From assembly GCA_023431215.1 (NCBI GenBank), contig JAEYXR010000052.1:12282-76281 (forward strand): a DNA stretch of 64,000 nucleotides, given 5' to 3'. Below, in pieces: positions 24,820-30,869 of the stretch (position 1 is the stretch's first letter; every line of letters starts with the position of its first letter). This DNA is from Bacillota bacterium (GTDB taxonomy: Bacteria > Bacillota > Clostridia > Oscillospirales > Ruminococcaceae). Under the pieces are notes generated by a model. It was not told the DNA's origin, did no database searches, and worked only from the letters and a program-made list of their open reading frames with translations. The translations under genes and the position numbers were made by a program.

Positions 24820-25758
24820 TCATTCTTGCAATGACATCAATTCTACCTCATTATAAAAGCCATCCCAAGGACTTTTTATAAAATTACTATCTAATAATTG
24901 ACAAAAAACGTTCATTCGTGTTAATATTTTATTATACAAAACTTCATCAATCCCTAGATATTGAACGTATTTCTCAAGGATACGTTCAATTTTTTTACGC
25001 ATATAACGACCTAACTCTTTTATTCGATCCGGCTCTACAATTACAGTTTTTAATACAAATCGTTCAGTATCAGTTAATCTTTCTTCCTCAAAACACAATT
25101 GAAAATCATCTATGTACATAATTTTTGGTACTAAGTCTTTTACTTCTTCCCAACGTTCGTGCCCACGCTCTATCGTCAATTCAAACCTAGTAAGAGGAAA
25201 GTTTAATTTACTCTCTATCTGCTTATTATAGAGCTTACAGCGCCCATGCTTATTGCGCTGCCCTAAATACTGTGTGCTATCTTCCCTACTCCGGCTACAT
25301 TCTTCATATAAACGCTGGTCCTTAAAAAGAAAGCAATTTTGCCGAAGAACCGGAAAGTCTAATGCTAAGTCAAAACGGACAATTCTAGGAGCATATGCAG
25401 ATAAAGCAATCATCCGGTTAAAGACCTTTACAAACTCATATTGTGAAGCAACCTTATTTGGATTGAATTCCAACCTAACCTTATTCACAATACGACCAGA
25501 GCCATCATTAAGACCAACACCAACCCAATAAGAACAACCGTTTGAGCACTTAAAACTAAACGAATTACGAAAAGAACCTATTTTATGACTTTCCGCATGC
25601 CAATACTCTACATCATCTAACCATGAAAGAAACAAACCAAAATCACCAGTAAAGTCATTATTTTTATCAACTTTAAATTTGAAATCTAAAATCAACTTAT
25701 CTATTGAATAAATTACACCATCAACAGATTCTTCTTTTATATAATAGGATAAGGACAA
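24820..25758 (-). CDS. Rep_trans-type replication initiation protein
   Basis: A 312-residue protein with the pattern of the replication initiation factor family (PF02486 type, as in CTX phage RstA and Gram-positive rolling-circle plasmids). It shows 'KVRLEFNPNK', the strand 'RIVRFDLALDFPV', a tyrosine region 'STQYLGQRNKHGRCKLYNKQIESK' and 'LTRFELTIERGHERW'. Such proteins nick one strand at the origin to start rolling-circle replication. The likely start is TTG 25758 behind a GGGAAG-type site, so the true start is uncertain. The hairpin array directly upstream is the candidate origin. Confidence 0.82.
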   Translation of the reverse strand: MSLSYYIKEESVDGVIYSIDKLILDFKFKVDKNNDFTGDFGLFLSWLDDVEYWHAESHKIGSFRNSFSFKCSNGCSYWVGVGLNDGSGRIVNKVRLEFNPNKVASQYEFVKVFNRMIALSAYAPRIVRFDLALDFPVLRQNCFLFKDQRLYEECSRSREDSTQYLGQRNKHGRCKLYNKQIESKLNFPLTRFELTIERGHERWEEVKDLVPKIMYIDDFQLCFEEERLTDTERFVLKTVIVEPDRIKELGRYMRKKIERILEKYVQYLGIDEVLYNKILTRMNVFCQLLDSNFIKSPWDGFYNEVELMSLQE

Positions 25759-25806
25759 AATAAACCACTTCCCTACTCTCTATATGCATTTAAATGCACC
25801 ACTTGA

Positions 25807-25955
25807 GCCCTATTAGATATAGGGCTTTTAGCCCCAGCAACGCCAACCAATACTTTCTACCATTTGCGAAAGTCACGCCTAATAAGGCGGGACTTTCTTT
25901 GTTGTATAGGGGCGTTCACCCCCGCCCGCAAGCGGTCGACCCCTTAGGGGTGTTT
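25807..25955. other. Hairpin array: candidate phage origin and packaging region
   Basis: The 213-base gap between rep and zot holds three hairpins and no gene. First, AGCCCTAT (25806-25813) with ATAGGGCT (25819-25826). Second, GAAAGTC-A-CGCCT (25868-25880) with AGGCG-G-GACTTTC (25885-25897), a 12-pair stem with one mismatch and loop AATA. Third, ACCCC-TTA-GGGGT (25939-25951), with a small CCGC/GCGG stem before it. It is more GC-rich than the genes around it. Filamentous phages keep their strand origins and packaging signal in such a gap; which hairpin does what cannot be read from sequence. Confidence 0.6.
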
Positions 25956-25971
25956 GCAATCAAAGGAAAGG

Positions 25972-26694
25972 TTACTTTCTGCGTAGCCTAGTCAGCAGTC
26001 CTTTCCTAGTTTTTACTGGGACATAAAAAGGACACTGCTCAAACTCACGTTCTGTGAGTGGCTCACATTCAAAGCTATTGAAATACTTAGTATACTTAGG
26101 AATAAAAGTAAACTTCCTTGAACCTGCCCAAAACAGCAACAAAGAATCAAATACCAAATCTTCATCTAACTTTGAAGGAGATTCAGCAGACGATTTATTC
26201 AGTACAGTACGTTTTAATATCCGTTTAGAATAGCTGAATACCCTGAATTTCTTCTCTACAAGGTACATTTCATCGGTAAGGTCTCTTATCTTCTTATCTA
26301 CATCAAAAGTCTGGCTAAAAAGAAATACTCTAATTTTTCGATGCCTTTGAAGCTTAAACCAATCTCTTACTTTGGTATCGAAATTTTTAAAGTTACGATT
26401 ATCCCAAACCATGCCTACCTCATCTATGAGAATTACAGAATTTCTTGGAAACTCTGTATATCCTATATCCTCTGGAGTAATACGAAAACAACCCGGGATC
26501 TCCTCTGTAGAATAAACAGGAATATTCTTCTTCTGATACTCTAAAGCAAGCTTAGTAAGTAAAGTCGTTTTACCAGAACCTTTTTTACCAAATATCATAG
26601 TGAGCTTATAAGGATTCAGATATTTTACAGTAGCAAAATGATATGTAGCCATTAAAATAAGAACAACAAACATTATTTTTAAAACAGTAAGCAC
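25972..26694 (-). CDS. Zot/pI-like phage assembly ATPase
   Basis: A 240-residue membrane ATPase of the Zonular-occludens-toxin/pI family, which drives extrusion of filamentous phage. It has an N-terminal membrane segment (residues about 4-21), Walker A 'FGKKGSGKTTLLTKLA', Walker B 'SVILIDEVGMVWDNRNF', then 'FKLQRHRKIRVFLFSQTFDVDKKIRDLTDEMYLVEK'. Canonical pI has its membrane segment after the ATPase domain; here it is in front. The start is GTG 26694, seven bases after GAGGAGG. Confidence 0.85.
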   Translation of the reverse strand: MLTVLKIMFVVLILMATYHFATVKYLNPYKLTMIFGKKGSGKTTLLTKLALEYQKKNIPVYSTEEIPGCFRITPEDIGYTEFPRNSVILIDEVGMVWDNRNFKNFDTKVRDWFKLQRHRKIRVFLFSQTFDVDKKIRDLTDEMYLVEKKFRVFSYSKRILKRTVLNKSSAESPSKLDEDLVFDSLLLFWAGSRKFTFIPKYTKYFNSFECEPLTEREFEQCPFYVPVKTRKGLLTRLRRK

Positions 26695-26698
26695 TTCC

Positions 26699-26839
26699 CT
26701 ACCTCCTCATAAGCTGACGAAGAAAACCAAATAAAAAAACAATAGTAATTGAACAAACAGGAATAAATACAATCAAATTACCAGTAGAGCGAAAAGGAAT
26801 TAAACATAAATCCAACAAGGAAATAATAAAAGAACTCAT
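26699..26839 (-). CDS. Prophage small membrane protein, 46 residues
   Basis: A short protein with one or two hydrophobic segments ('FIISLLDLCLIPF' and 'NLIVFIPVCSITIVFLFGFL') and a basic end 'RQLMRR'. ATG 26839 lies seven bases after GGAGG. It ends four bases before the zot start, so translation is coupled. It could be a minor tip protein, by its position between coat and assembly genes; that is inference. Confidence 0.65.
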   Translation of the reverse strand: MSSFIISLLDLCLIPFRSTGNLIVFIPVCSITIVFLFGFLRQLMRR

Positions 26840-26862
26840 ATAAAAACCTCCATACAGAGAGA

Positions 26863-26900
26863 AATGCCCCTGCCGTGCTGAAGCTAACGGCAGGGGCATT
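26863..26900 (-). terminator. Strong hairpin downstream of the coat genes
   Basis: A perfect 14-bp stem AATGCCCCTGCCGT (26863-26876) with ACGGCAGGGGCATT (26887-26900). On the minus strand it follows the two coat genes and is followed by TTTCTCTC. In Ff phages a terminator also follows the major coat gene; here it may terminate partially or protect the coat mRNA. Confidence 0.7.
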
Positions 26901-26911
26901 CTTCACAGCCG

Positions 26912-27079
26912 TTAATTGCGAGAAAGCAAACGACCGAAAATACCAATTGCACCGCCAAGAACCAGAAAACCAGTAGTCAGCAGGAGCAAAGGAGTACCGG
27001 CGATAGTACTGGCAATAGTACCAACCCAAGTAAATACCTGGGTTACAACAAGACCTAGATTAGTAAGTAATGCTTCCAT
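26912..27079 (-). CDS. Coat-like protein, copy A (55 residues)
   Basis: A small hydrophobic protein fitting a filamentous-phage major coat: an amphipathic N-terminal half (residues 1-28), a membrane segment (29-46) and a basic end 'GRLLSRN'. No cleavable signal peptide is apparent. The last 27 residues are identical to copy B, and the matching 84 bases differ at four silent positions. ATG 27079 follows GGAGG by eight bases; ATG 27094 also has AAGGAGG in front and would add five residues. I prefer 27079 because it aligns with copy B. Confidence 0.75.
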   Translation of the reverse strand: MEALLTNLGLVVTQVFTWVGTIASTIAGTPLLLLTTGFLVLGGAIGIFGRLLSRN

Positions 27080-27108
27080 AGGTGTAACCTCCATAACAAT
27101 AAACCTCC

Positions 27109-27276
27109 TTAATTACGAGAAAGCAAACGACCGAAGATACCGATTGCACCGCCAAGAACCAGAAAACCAGTAGTCAGCAGAAGCAAAGGAGTATCTGTAA
27201 TAGTTCCTGCAATTGTGGTAACCCAACCAAAAATAGACGTTACAACAGTAGACAAATCAGCAAGCAGAGCAGCCAT
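27109..27276 (-). CDS. Coat-like protein, copy B (55 residues)
   Basis: A tandem paralog of copy A, same length. The N-terminal 28 residues are only partly alike (both have Ala-Leu-Leu near the start, Val-Val-Thr, and a Trp at residue 18), while the C-terminal 27 residues are identical. ATG 27276 follows TTGGAGG. Its stop lies in the ribosome site of copy A. One may be the main coat and the other a variant or end protein. Confidence 0.75.
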   Translation of the reverse strand: MAALLADLSTVVTSIFGWVTTIAGTITDTPLLLLTTGFLVLGGAIGIFGRLLSRN

Positions 27277-27311
27277 TCAAAAACCTCCAATCATTTTAAA
27301 ATATATATTAT

Positions 27312-27473
27312 CTAACCTTTGATAAGGTCAAAGATACCAAAAACACGGTCGAGAATCCAAAGCGTAAATACAGACATGAACACAGGTTCTTTTGTATAAA
27401 GATTAAAAACCAAAGACATCACCTGTAAAAGGAATGTCCATGCAGAATCCAAACCAGATAAAAAAGCAGACAT
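27312..27473 (-). CDS. Prophage small membrane protein, 53 residues
   Basis: A hydrophobic N-terminal helix, 'TKEPV' in the middle and a second helix ending 'LDRVFGIFDLIKG'. The end resembles the 'AIGIFGRLLSRN' end of the coat proteins, so it may be a distant paralog. ATG 27473 follows the previous gene's TAA directly (TAAATG), so its translation is coupled, with GGGGGC as ribosome site. Likely a minor structural protein. Confidence 0.65.
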   Translation of the reverse strand: MSAFLSGLDSAWTFLLQVMSLVFNLYTKEPVFMSVFTLWILDRVFGIFDLIKG

Positions 27474-27629
27474 TTACTTGCCCCCTATCCAATTGATAAT
27501 CGAACCAACGATAGAGAAAGCACAGGACAAGAGATAAATTAAAATCATACTGGCTACTACCCATACAACAATGTCATAGCCGGGCGGTGGTGTACCAATA
27601 AGGTCTGTTATCGCTTCAATAATCGACAT
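27474..27629 (-). CDS. Prophage small membrane protein, 51 residues
   Basis: A short N-terminal helix, a PPPGYD turn (residues 14-19) and one long membrane segment ending 'SIINWIGGK'. ATG 27629 lies inside the 3' end of the upstream gene and follows GGGGGTG by seven bases. The position next to an adsorption-type protein and before the coat genes suggests a tip or assembly role; I do not recognise a named family. Confidence 0.65.
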   Translation of the reverse strand: MSIIEAITDLIGTPPPGYDIVVWVVASMILIYLLSCAFSIVGSIINWIGGK

Positions 27630-28222
27630 ACAAATACACCCCCTAACAAAGCAATGATAATAAGCTGGAGCTGTTCAGAATCTGGATATAATGGCAATTC
27701 ATCATCAGATGAAAGAATTTGCACATTTGTAGCTATTACATCAGTAATTGAAAAGTCAGTATAAGAATAACTAGAATCATAGAGCCTATACTGTGGGTCG
27801 GAAAAAGGCGCAAACCTTATTTGATAAACCGTTGAACCCTTAAAGCCATAACCGGTTATAGTAGATGAAATAATACCGCACACATTACCACCGTTAAAAT
27901 AACTAAATGTGCCATACTGATAATTTGCAGGAACATATATTTTCATATCACCAATGCTACTAGAAACCTCCATAAAGCAACCACCGGCGATAGGACTACT
28001 TGTTATTGCATAAGTACTGGGAACTTCTGAAAGCACCACAGTATCAGCATAGAGAGTGACACCCCCAGAAATATCCAACTCACCCTCCGGCACAGGTTCA
28101 CCGGGAACCAACGGAGCTTCCTCAATATTCGATAAACCGATGGGGACATCATCCACCGGAACAGCATAGACCGGAACCACCAATAAAAAGACCGCAACCA
28201 ATAACGCAAAGACACGTTTCAA
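27608..28222 (-). CDS. Secreted, membrane-anchored prophage protein (adsorption-type, 204 residues)
   Basis: It has a signal peptide 'MKRVFALLVAVFLLVVPVYA', then 'VPVDDVPIG', a Ser, Thr and Tyr-rich beta-type region (about 60-170) with four or so possible strands, and a C-terminal membrane helix followed by 'CRLLKR'. The start is TTG 28222, seven bases after GGAGG; a GTG at 28246 overlaps that site. The same signal peptide and a similar mature N-terminus occur in the 489-residue protein upstream, so the two look related. It is probably a minor surface protein. Confidence 0.72.
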   Translation of the reverse strand: MKRVFALLVAVFLLVVPVYAVPVDDVPIGLSNIEEAPLVPGEPVPEGELDISGGVTLYADTVVLSEVPSTYAITSSPIAGGCFMEVSSSIGDMKIYVPANYQYGTFSYFNGGNVCGIISSTITGYGFKGSTVYQIRFAPFSDPQYRLYDSSYSYTDFSITDVIATNVQILSSDDELPLYPDSEQLQLIIIALLGGVFVCRLLKR

Positions 28223-28235
28223 CCTCTCCCCTCCC

Positions 28236-28394
28236 CTATTTTCCACGAAGTAACAAGTTACGAATAAGCATAAAAATTAAGAATATAGCACCTAAAAAAC
28301 TAAGTATAGTTACGCCCTCAACGATAACCAATGAACCAAGCCATGAAAAAAATAAGCCTAACTTACCAATGAAATATGTAATCATCTCTGTCAT
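28236..28394 (-). CDS. Prophage small membrane protein, 52 residues
   Basis: It has two hydrophobic stretches (residues about 5-26 and 28-46) with a single Glu between them and a basic end 'RNLLLRGK'. ATG 28394 is preceded by GGGGAGA. Its stop overlaps the ribosome-site region of the next gene. Coat-like in size and charge layout but not clearly similar to copies A and B. Confidence 0.65.
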   Translation of the reverse strand: MTEMITYFIGKLGLFFSWLGSLVIVEGVTILSFLGAIFLIFMLIRNLLLRGK

Positions 28395-28395
28395 A

Positions 28396-28611
28396 TCAAT
28401 GTCTCCCCAATATCAGCAAAACAGCAGTTAAAGTAATACCACAAATAATAAAAGGGGCAATAATACCCGGCAATGATGCAGTACCCAAATGCAGAAACGA
28501 AAGCCACTGAGGTATCATTGTTAGAAGCTTTACAGTAGAAGAAAGAAACGTAATTACTACATTGACAATCAGTAGTAGAAAATCACCTATCTGTGACAAC
28601 CATTCAAGCAC
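28396..28611 (-). CDS. Prophage membrane protein, 71 residues (pVI-like position)
   Basis: Two membrane helices (about 8-34 and 47-68) joined by a Pro, Gly and Ser-containing loop. The start appears to be GTG 28611, overlapping the end of the 489-residue gene by eight bases, so it is probably coupled. In Ff phages the gene after the adsorption protein pIII encodes pVI, a small multi-span tip protein; position and topology fit, sequence similarity is not evident. Confidence 0.6.
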   Translation of the reverse strand: MLEWLSQIGDFLLLIVNVVITFLSSTVKLLTMIPQWLSFLHLGTASLPGIIAPFIICGITLTAVLLILGRH

Positions 28612-30073
28612 CTTTATCTACACCACCTTTATCATGCGTCCTGCTCATACGCCTATCAGCCGATATAACCGCCTGTCCAGCACGACCAATGATAACCAAT
28701 GCTATACCTAAAAACATTGGGAAAGTGATTAGAAACTGCCAATCTGACGGCAAGAGGTTAAAACAGGAAGTCCATATATTGTTTATCCACATCATAGAAC
28801 CCAATATAGAAGATGGAATAGACACAGAACCTACATCTATTTCACCCATTGAAGTATCTAAATCATTCCATATTTGACCCTCTGCCTGCTCTATCTGATC
28901 AACCTGTGAACCTGCCGAACCTATAGCATCATCTACACCGGGGTTATAAGACTGGTCATAGTCAGTTTCAGACTTATCTTCCTGCGACTTAAAATAAGAC
29001 ATGAATTTATCAAACCATGAACCAATAAAAGAAGCTAATCCAAAATCACCAAAAACATTACTAGGATTAGAAGATAATTCAGACACCGGAATAAATTTAC
29101 AGGAATTTAATGCAAAATAAGAACCTACACCTTCCACACCAGAATAATAATGCAATTTAAACAATAATGGATTTGTTACACCGTATTCAGAAGTATCTAT
29201 AAATCCAGATATCCTAAAAAGATTACCATCTACAGTAGAATAATAAGTACTTTTTATATCAGTACCATTTTTTGCAATAAATGCAACAAACCAATCATCT
29301 GATACATTAGCAGAAAAATCATAATAATATAACATATCAGACTTTAAAGTAACAATTGGAACAACCTCAAAACTATTAAAATCCAAACCAGGGTCATTAG
29401 TAGGAACAGATACAAATGAATTTAAATTATAAGTTTTAGTTGTTGGAGTAGAACCAGTAAAATACGTACCCTTATATGAAGTAACATTAACTGAATTATC
29501 AGAATCAGCTACACATATAGACATTTCATTTATCTTAAAATCAGTGTTAGTATTACCAACAGCATCAGAAAATAAAAATTGTAAAGCATGAATACCAAAA
29601 CCAGTTTCATTTAAAATGAAATCAACAGAACCAACCATAGACCCATTAATAAATTGAAAATCTGAAACAGGAACTTTCATAAGAGTTCCATAGGAATTAA
29701 TAAAAATCAGATTAACAGAACTAGCCGAAGTAGGAGATTCAATAGAAAAATTAAAAGTATACTTTAAAGAATTAACAAAACTACCAAAACGATAATTTTC
29801 ACCATAAAAACATAAATTAGTACCAACACTAGAACCAAAATTATAAGAAGTACTGGAAGATAATAATTCAGAATTAGATGGAAAAAGCGTTACAGCTTGT
29901 ATACTCTGAGCAACATCCCCGGCATACAAATTTCCACTATGATACACAGCTCCTCTGCTCATCATCATGGGCAGGTCAGACGCACCAACAGGCAACTCAT
30001 CAACGGCATAGGCAGGAATCGACATAATAAAAAGGAGTGCAACCGCTACAATCAAGGCAAATACCTTTTTCAT
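28604..30073 (-). CDS. pIII-like adsorption protein (489 residues)
   Basis: The largest phage gene. It has a signal peptide 'MKKVFALIVAVALLFIMSIPAYA', a mature start 'VDELPVGASDLPMM', then two beta-rich regions (about 60-210 and 215-340) with many Asn, Ser, Phe and Tyr, an acidic linker (about 365-410), and a C-terminal amphipathic and membrane segment before a basic tail. This plan (export signal, receptor-binding domains, membrane anchor) is that of phage receptor-binding protein pIII. The coding strand is very T-rich. ATG 30073 follows AGGGGTG. Confidence 0.75.
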   Translation of the reverse strand: MKKVFALIVAVALLFIMSIPAYAVDELPVGASDLPMMMSRGAVYHSGNLYAGDVAQSIQAVTLFPSNSELLSSSTSYNFGSSVGTNLCFYGENYRFGSFVNSLKYTFNFSIESPTSASSVNLIFINSYGTLMKVPVSDFQFINGSMVGSVDFILNETGFGIHALQFLFSDAVGNTNTDFKINEMSICVADSDNSVNVTSYKGTYFTGSTPTTKTYNLNSFVSVPTNDPGLDFNSFEVVPIVTLKSDMLYYYDFSANVSDDWFVAFIAKNGTDIKSTYYSTVDGNLFRISGFIDTSEYGVTNPLLFKLHYYSGVEGVGSYFALNSCKFIPVSELSSNPSNVFGDFGLASFIGSWFDKFMSYFKSQEDKSETDYDQSYNPGVDDAIGSAGSQVDQIEQAEGQIWNDLDTSMGEIDVGSVSIPSSILGSMMWINNIWTSCFNLLPSDWQFLITFPMFLGIALVIIGRAGQAVISADRRMSRTHDKGGVDKGA

Positions 30074-30101
30074 AGTAGTTACACCCCTTTAACAAATAAA
30101 A

Positions 30102-30383
30102 TTACTTGAATAGAATATCTTGAATCTTTCCATACTGGTTAAAGATTACAGTGCAATCTTTATTTACATAGGATTCAAGAACCTTAACCCCTCCAAGGCT
30201 AGAAACAAGATTTTCATAGGAAGTTGGATTCATAAATTTCTTGAAAGGCTTGTAACCGATACAACCAATGTATGTATTCGGTTCACTAAACCATAGGTTA
30301 AAACCATCAATGTGAACCTGTTCCCCTGTCTGCTTATCTACAATATCTGCCTGAACCTTTTGAACACCTAAAAACTTAACCAT
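30102..30383 (-). CDS. Prophage hypothetical protein, 93 residues; candidate ssDNA-binding protein
   Basis: I do not recognise a named family. The product is a small soluble protein with several short strands, aromatic residues ('GFNLWF', 'YIGCIGYKPFKKF') and basic patches, starting 'MVKFLGVQKVQADIVDKQTG'. It is the first leftward gene after the operators. Filamentous phages encode an abundant ssDNA-binding protein of about this size (pV, 87 residues), so that is a reasonable guess but unproven. Confidence 0.6.
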   Translation of the reverse strand: MVKFLGVQKVQADIVDKQTGEQVHIDGFNLWFSEPNTYIGCIGYKPFKKFMNPTSYENLVSSLGGVKVLESYVNKDCTVIFNQYGKIQDILFK

Positions 30384-30423
30384 ACTATTTTTCTCCTTTA
30401 CCGCTCTTGGCGTTACTATAATT

Positions 30424-30499
30424 TAGTCCACATGTGGACTACCGACAGATAAAGAATAGCACACATGTGGACAGAAATCAATAGTACACATGTGTGCTA
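30424..30499. promoter_or_regulatory. Three 18-bp palindromic operators of the prophage switch
   Basis: O1 TAGTCCACATGTGGACTA (30424-30441) is a perfect 18-bp palindrome. O2 (30457-30474) and O3 (30482-30499, TAGTACACATGTGTGCTA) share the core CACATGTG and the TAG start. Centres are 33 and 25 bases apart. They lie between the divergent repressor and the leftward operon, as for CI/Cro-type control. Confidence 0.85.
30453..30481 (-). promoter_or_regulatory. Leftward prophage promoter overlapping operator O2
   Basis: On the minus strand TTGATT (30481-30476) and TATTCT (30458-30453) are spaced by 17 bases. O2 fills the spacer, so repressor bound there would block it. No equally good promoter is visible for the repressor. 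Confidence 0.65.
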
Positions 30500-30543
30500 T
30501 GTTAAAATTCAGATGATGCAACAAAAATAAGGAGGTTTTTTAC

Positions 30544-30771
30544 TTGAAAACATACAAAGAGAGAATAAGAGAACTAAGAGAAGATAGCGACCTTACTCAA
30601 CTTCAAATAGCAGAAAAACTAAACATAAAACAAAACGTTTACTCAAGATACGAAAGAGGAGCAAACTTATTACCCCTACATCACCTAATAGCCATAGCAC
30701 AAATTTATAGCACTTCAACAGACTATATACTAGGACTTACCAACGAAAGAAAACCATACCCAAGGGCATAA
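30544..30771 (+). CDS. Cro/CI-type (XRE) prophage repressor
   Basis: A 75-residue helix-turn-helix protein ('LREDSDLTQLQIAEKLNIKQNVYSRYERGANLLPLHHLIAIAQIYSTSTDYILGLT'), the only rightward gene of the element. It starts with TTG 30544, eight bases after AAGGAGG. It has only the DNA-binding domain, with no separate dimerisation domain. It most likely binds the three palindromes upstream and keeps the phage operon off. The absence of a cleavage domain suggests induction does not follow a LexA-type pathway; this is inference. Confidence 0.88.
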   Translation: MKTYKERIRELREDSDLTQLQIAEKLNIKQNVYSRYERGANLLPLHHLIAIAQIYSTSTDYILGLTNERKPYPRA

Positions 30772-30777
30772 AAAAGA

Positions 30778-30811
30778 CCCCCACACTACCAAAAGTGCAG
30801 GGGGATTTTTT
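30778..30811 (+). terminator. Terminator after the prophage repressor
   Basis: CCCCCACACT pairs with AGTGCAGGGGG (one bulge), followed by ATTTTTTG. It isolates the repressor from sequences past attR. Confidence 0.8.
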
Positions 30812-30855
30812 GTACTAGAACTTTGTATTTAGCGAAATAAGATATAAAAATTATA
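30811..30855. repeat. Right attachment site (attR)
   Basis: The centre TTTGTA (30822-30827) and right arm TTTAGCGAAAT (30828-30838) are identical to attL, the match continuing to 30839, with a further 13-bp match at 30843-30855. The left arm position (30811-30821, TGTACTAGAAC) does not match the right arm, so the phage brings only one good arm. Joining the chromosomal halves recreates a site with both arms. Confidence 0.8.
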
Positions 30856-30869
30856 ACATATACTCTTTC

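Larger units (their letters stand above)
24529..30839 (-). mobile_element. Inovirus-like (filamentous phage) prophage
   Basis: A 6.3-kb element bounded by an 18-bp direct repeat, inserted between a Xer recombinase and a GME-like gene. It encodes a Rep_trans-type initiator, a Zot/pI-like ATPase, two tandem coat-like proteins, other small membrane proteins, two signal-peptide adsorption-type proteins and a divergent repressor. All except the repressor run leftward. Size, gene order and protein types fit filamentous phages. It encodes no integrase and no secretin. No outer membrane is expected in this host, so the missing secretin is not a defect. All frames appear intact. Confidence 0.88.

Noticed and set aside
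25794..25991. Plus-strand open frame over the hairpin array
   Set aside because: Product is Pro/Arg-rich with no start signal, and it crosses several strong stems; better explained as structured intergenic DNA.
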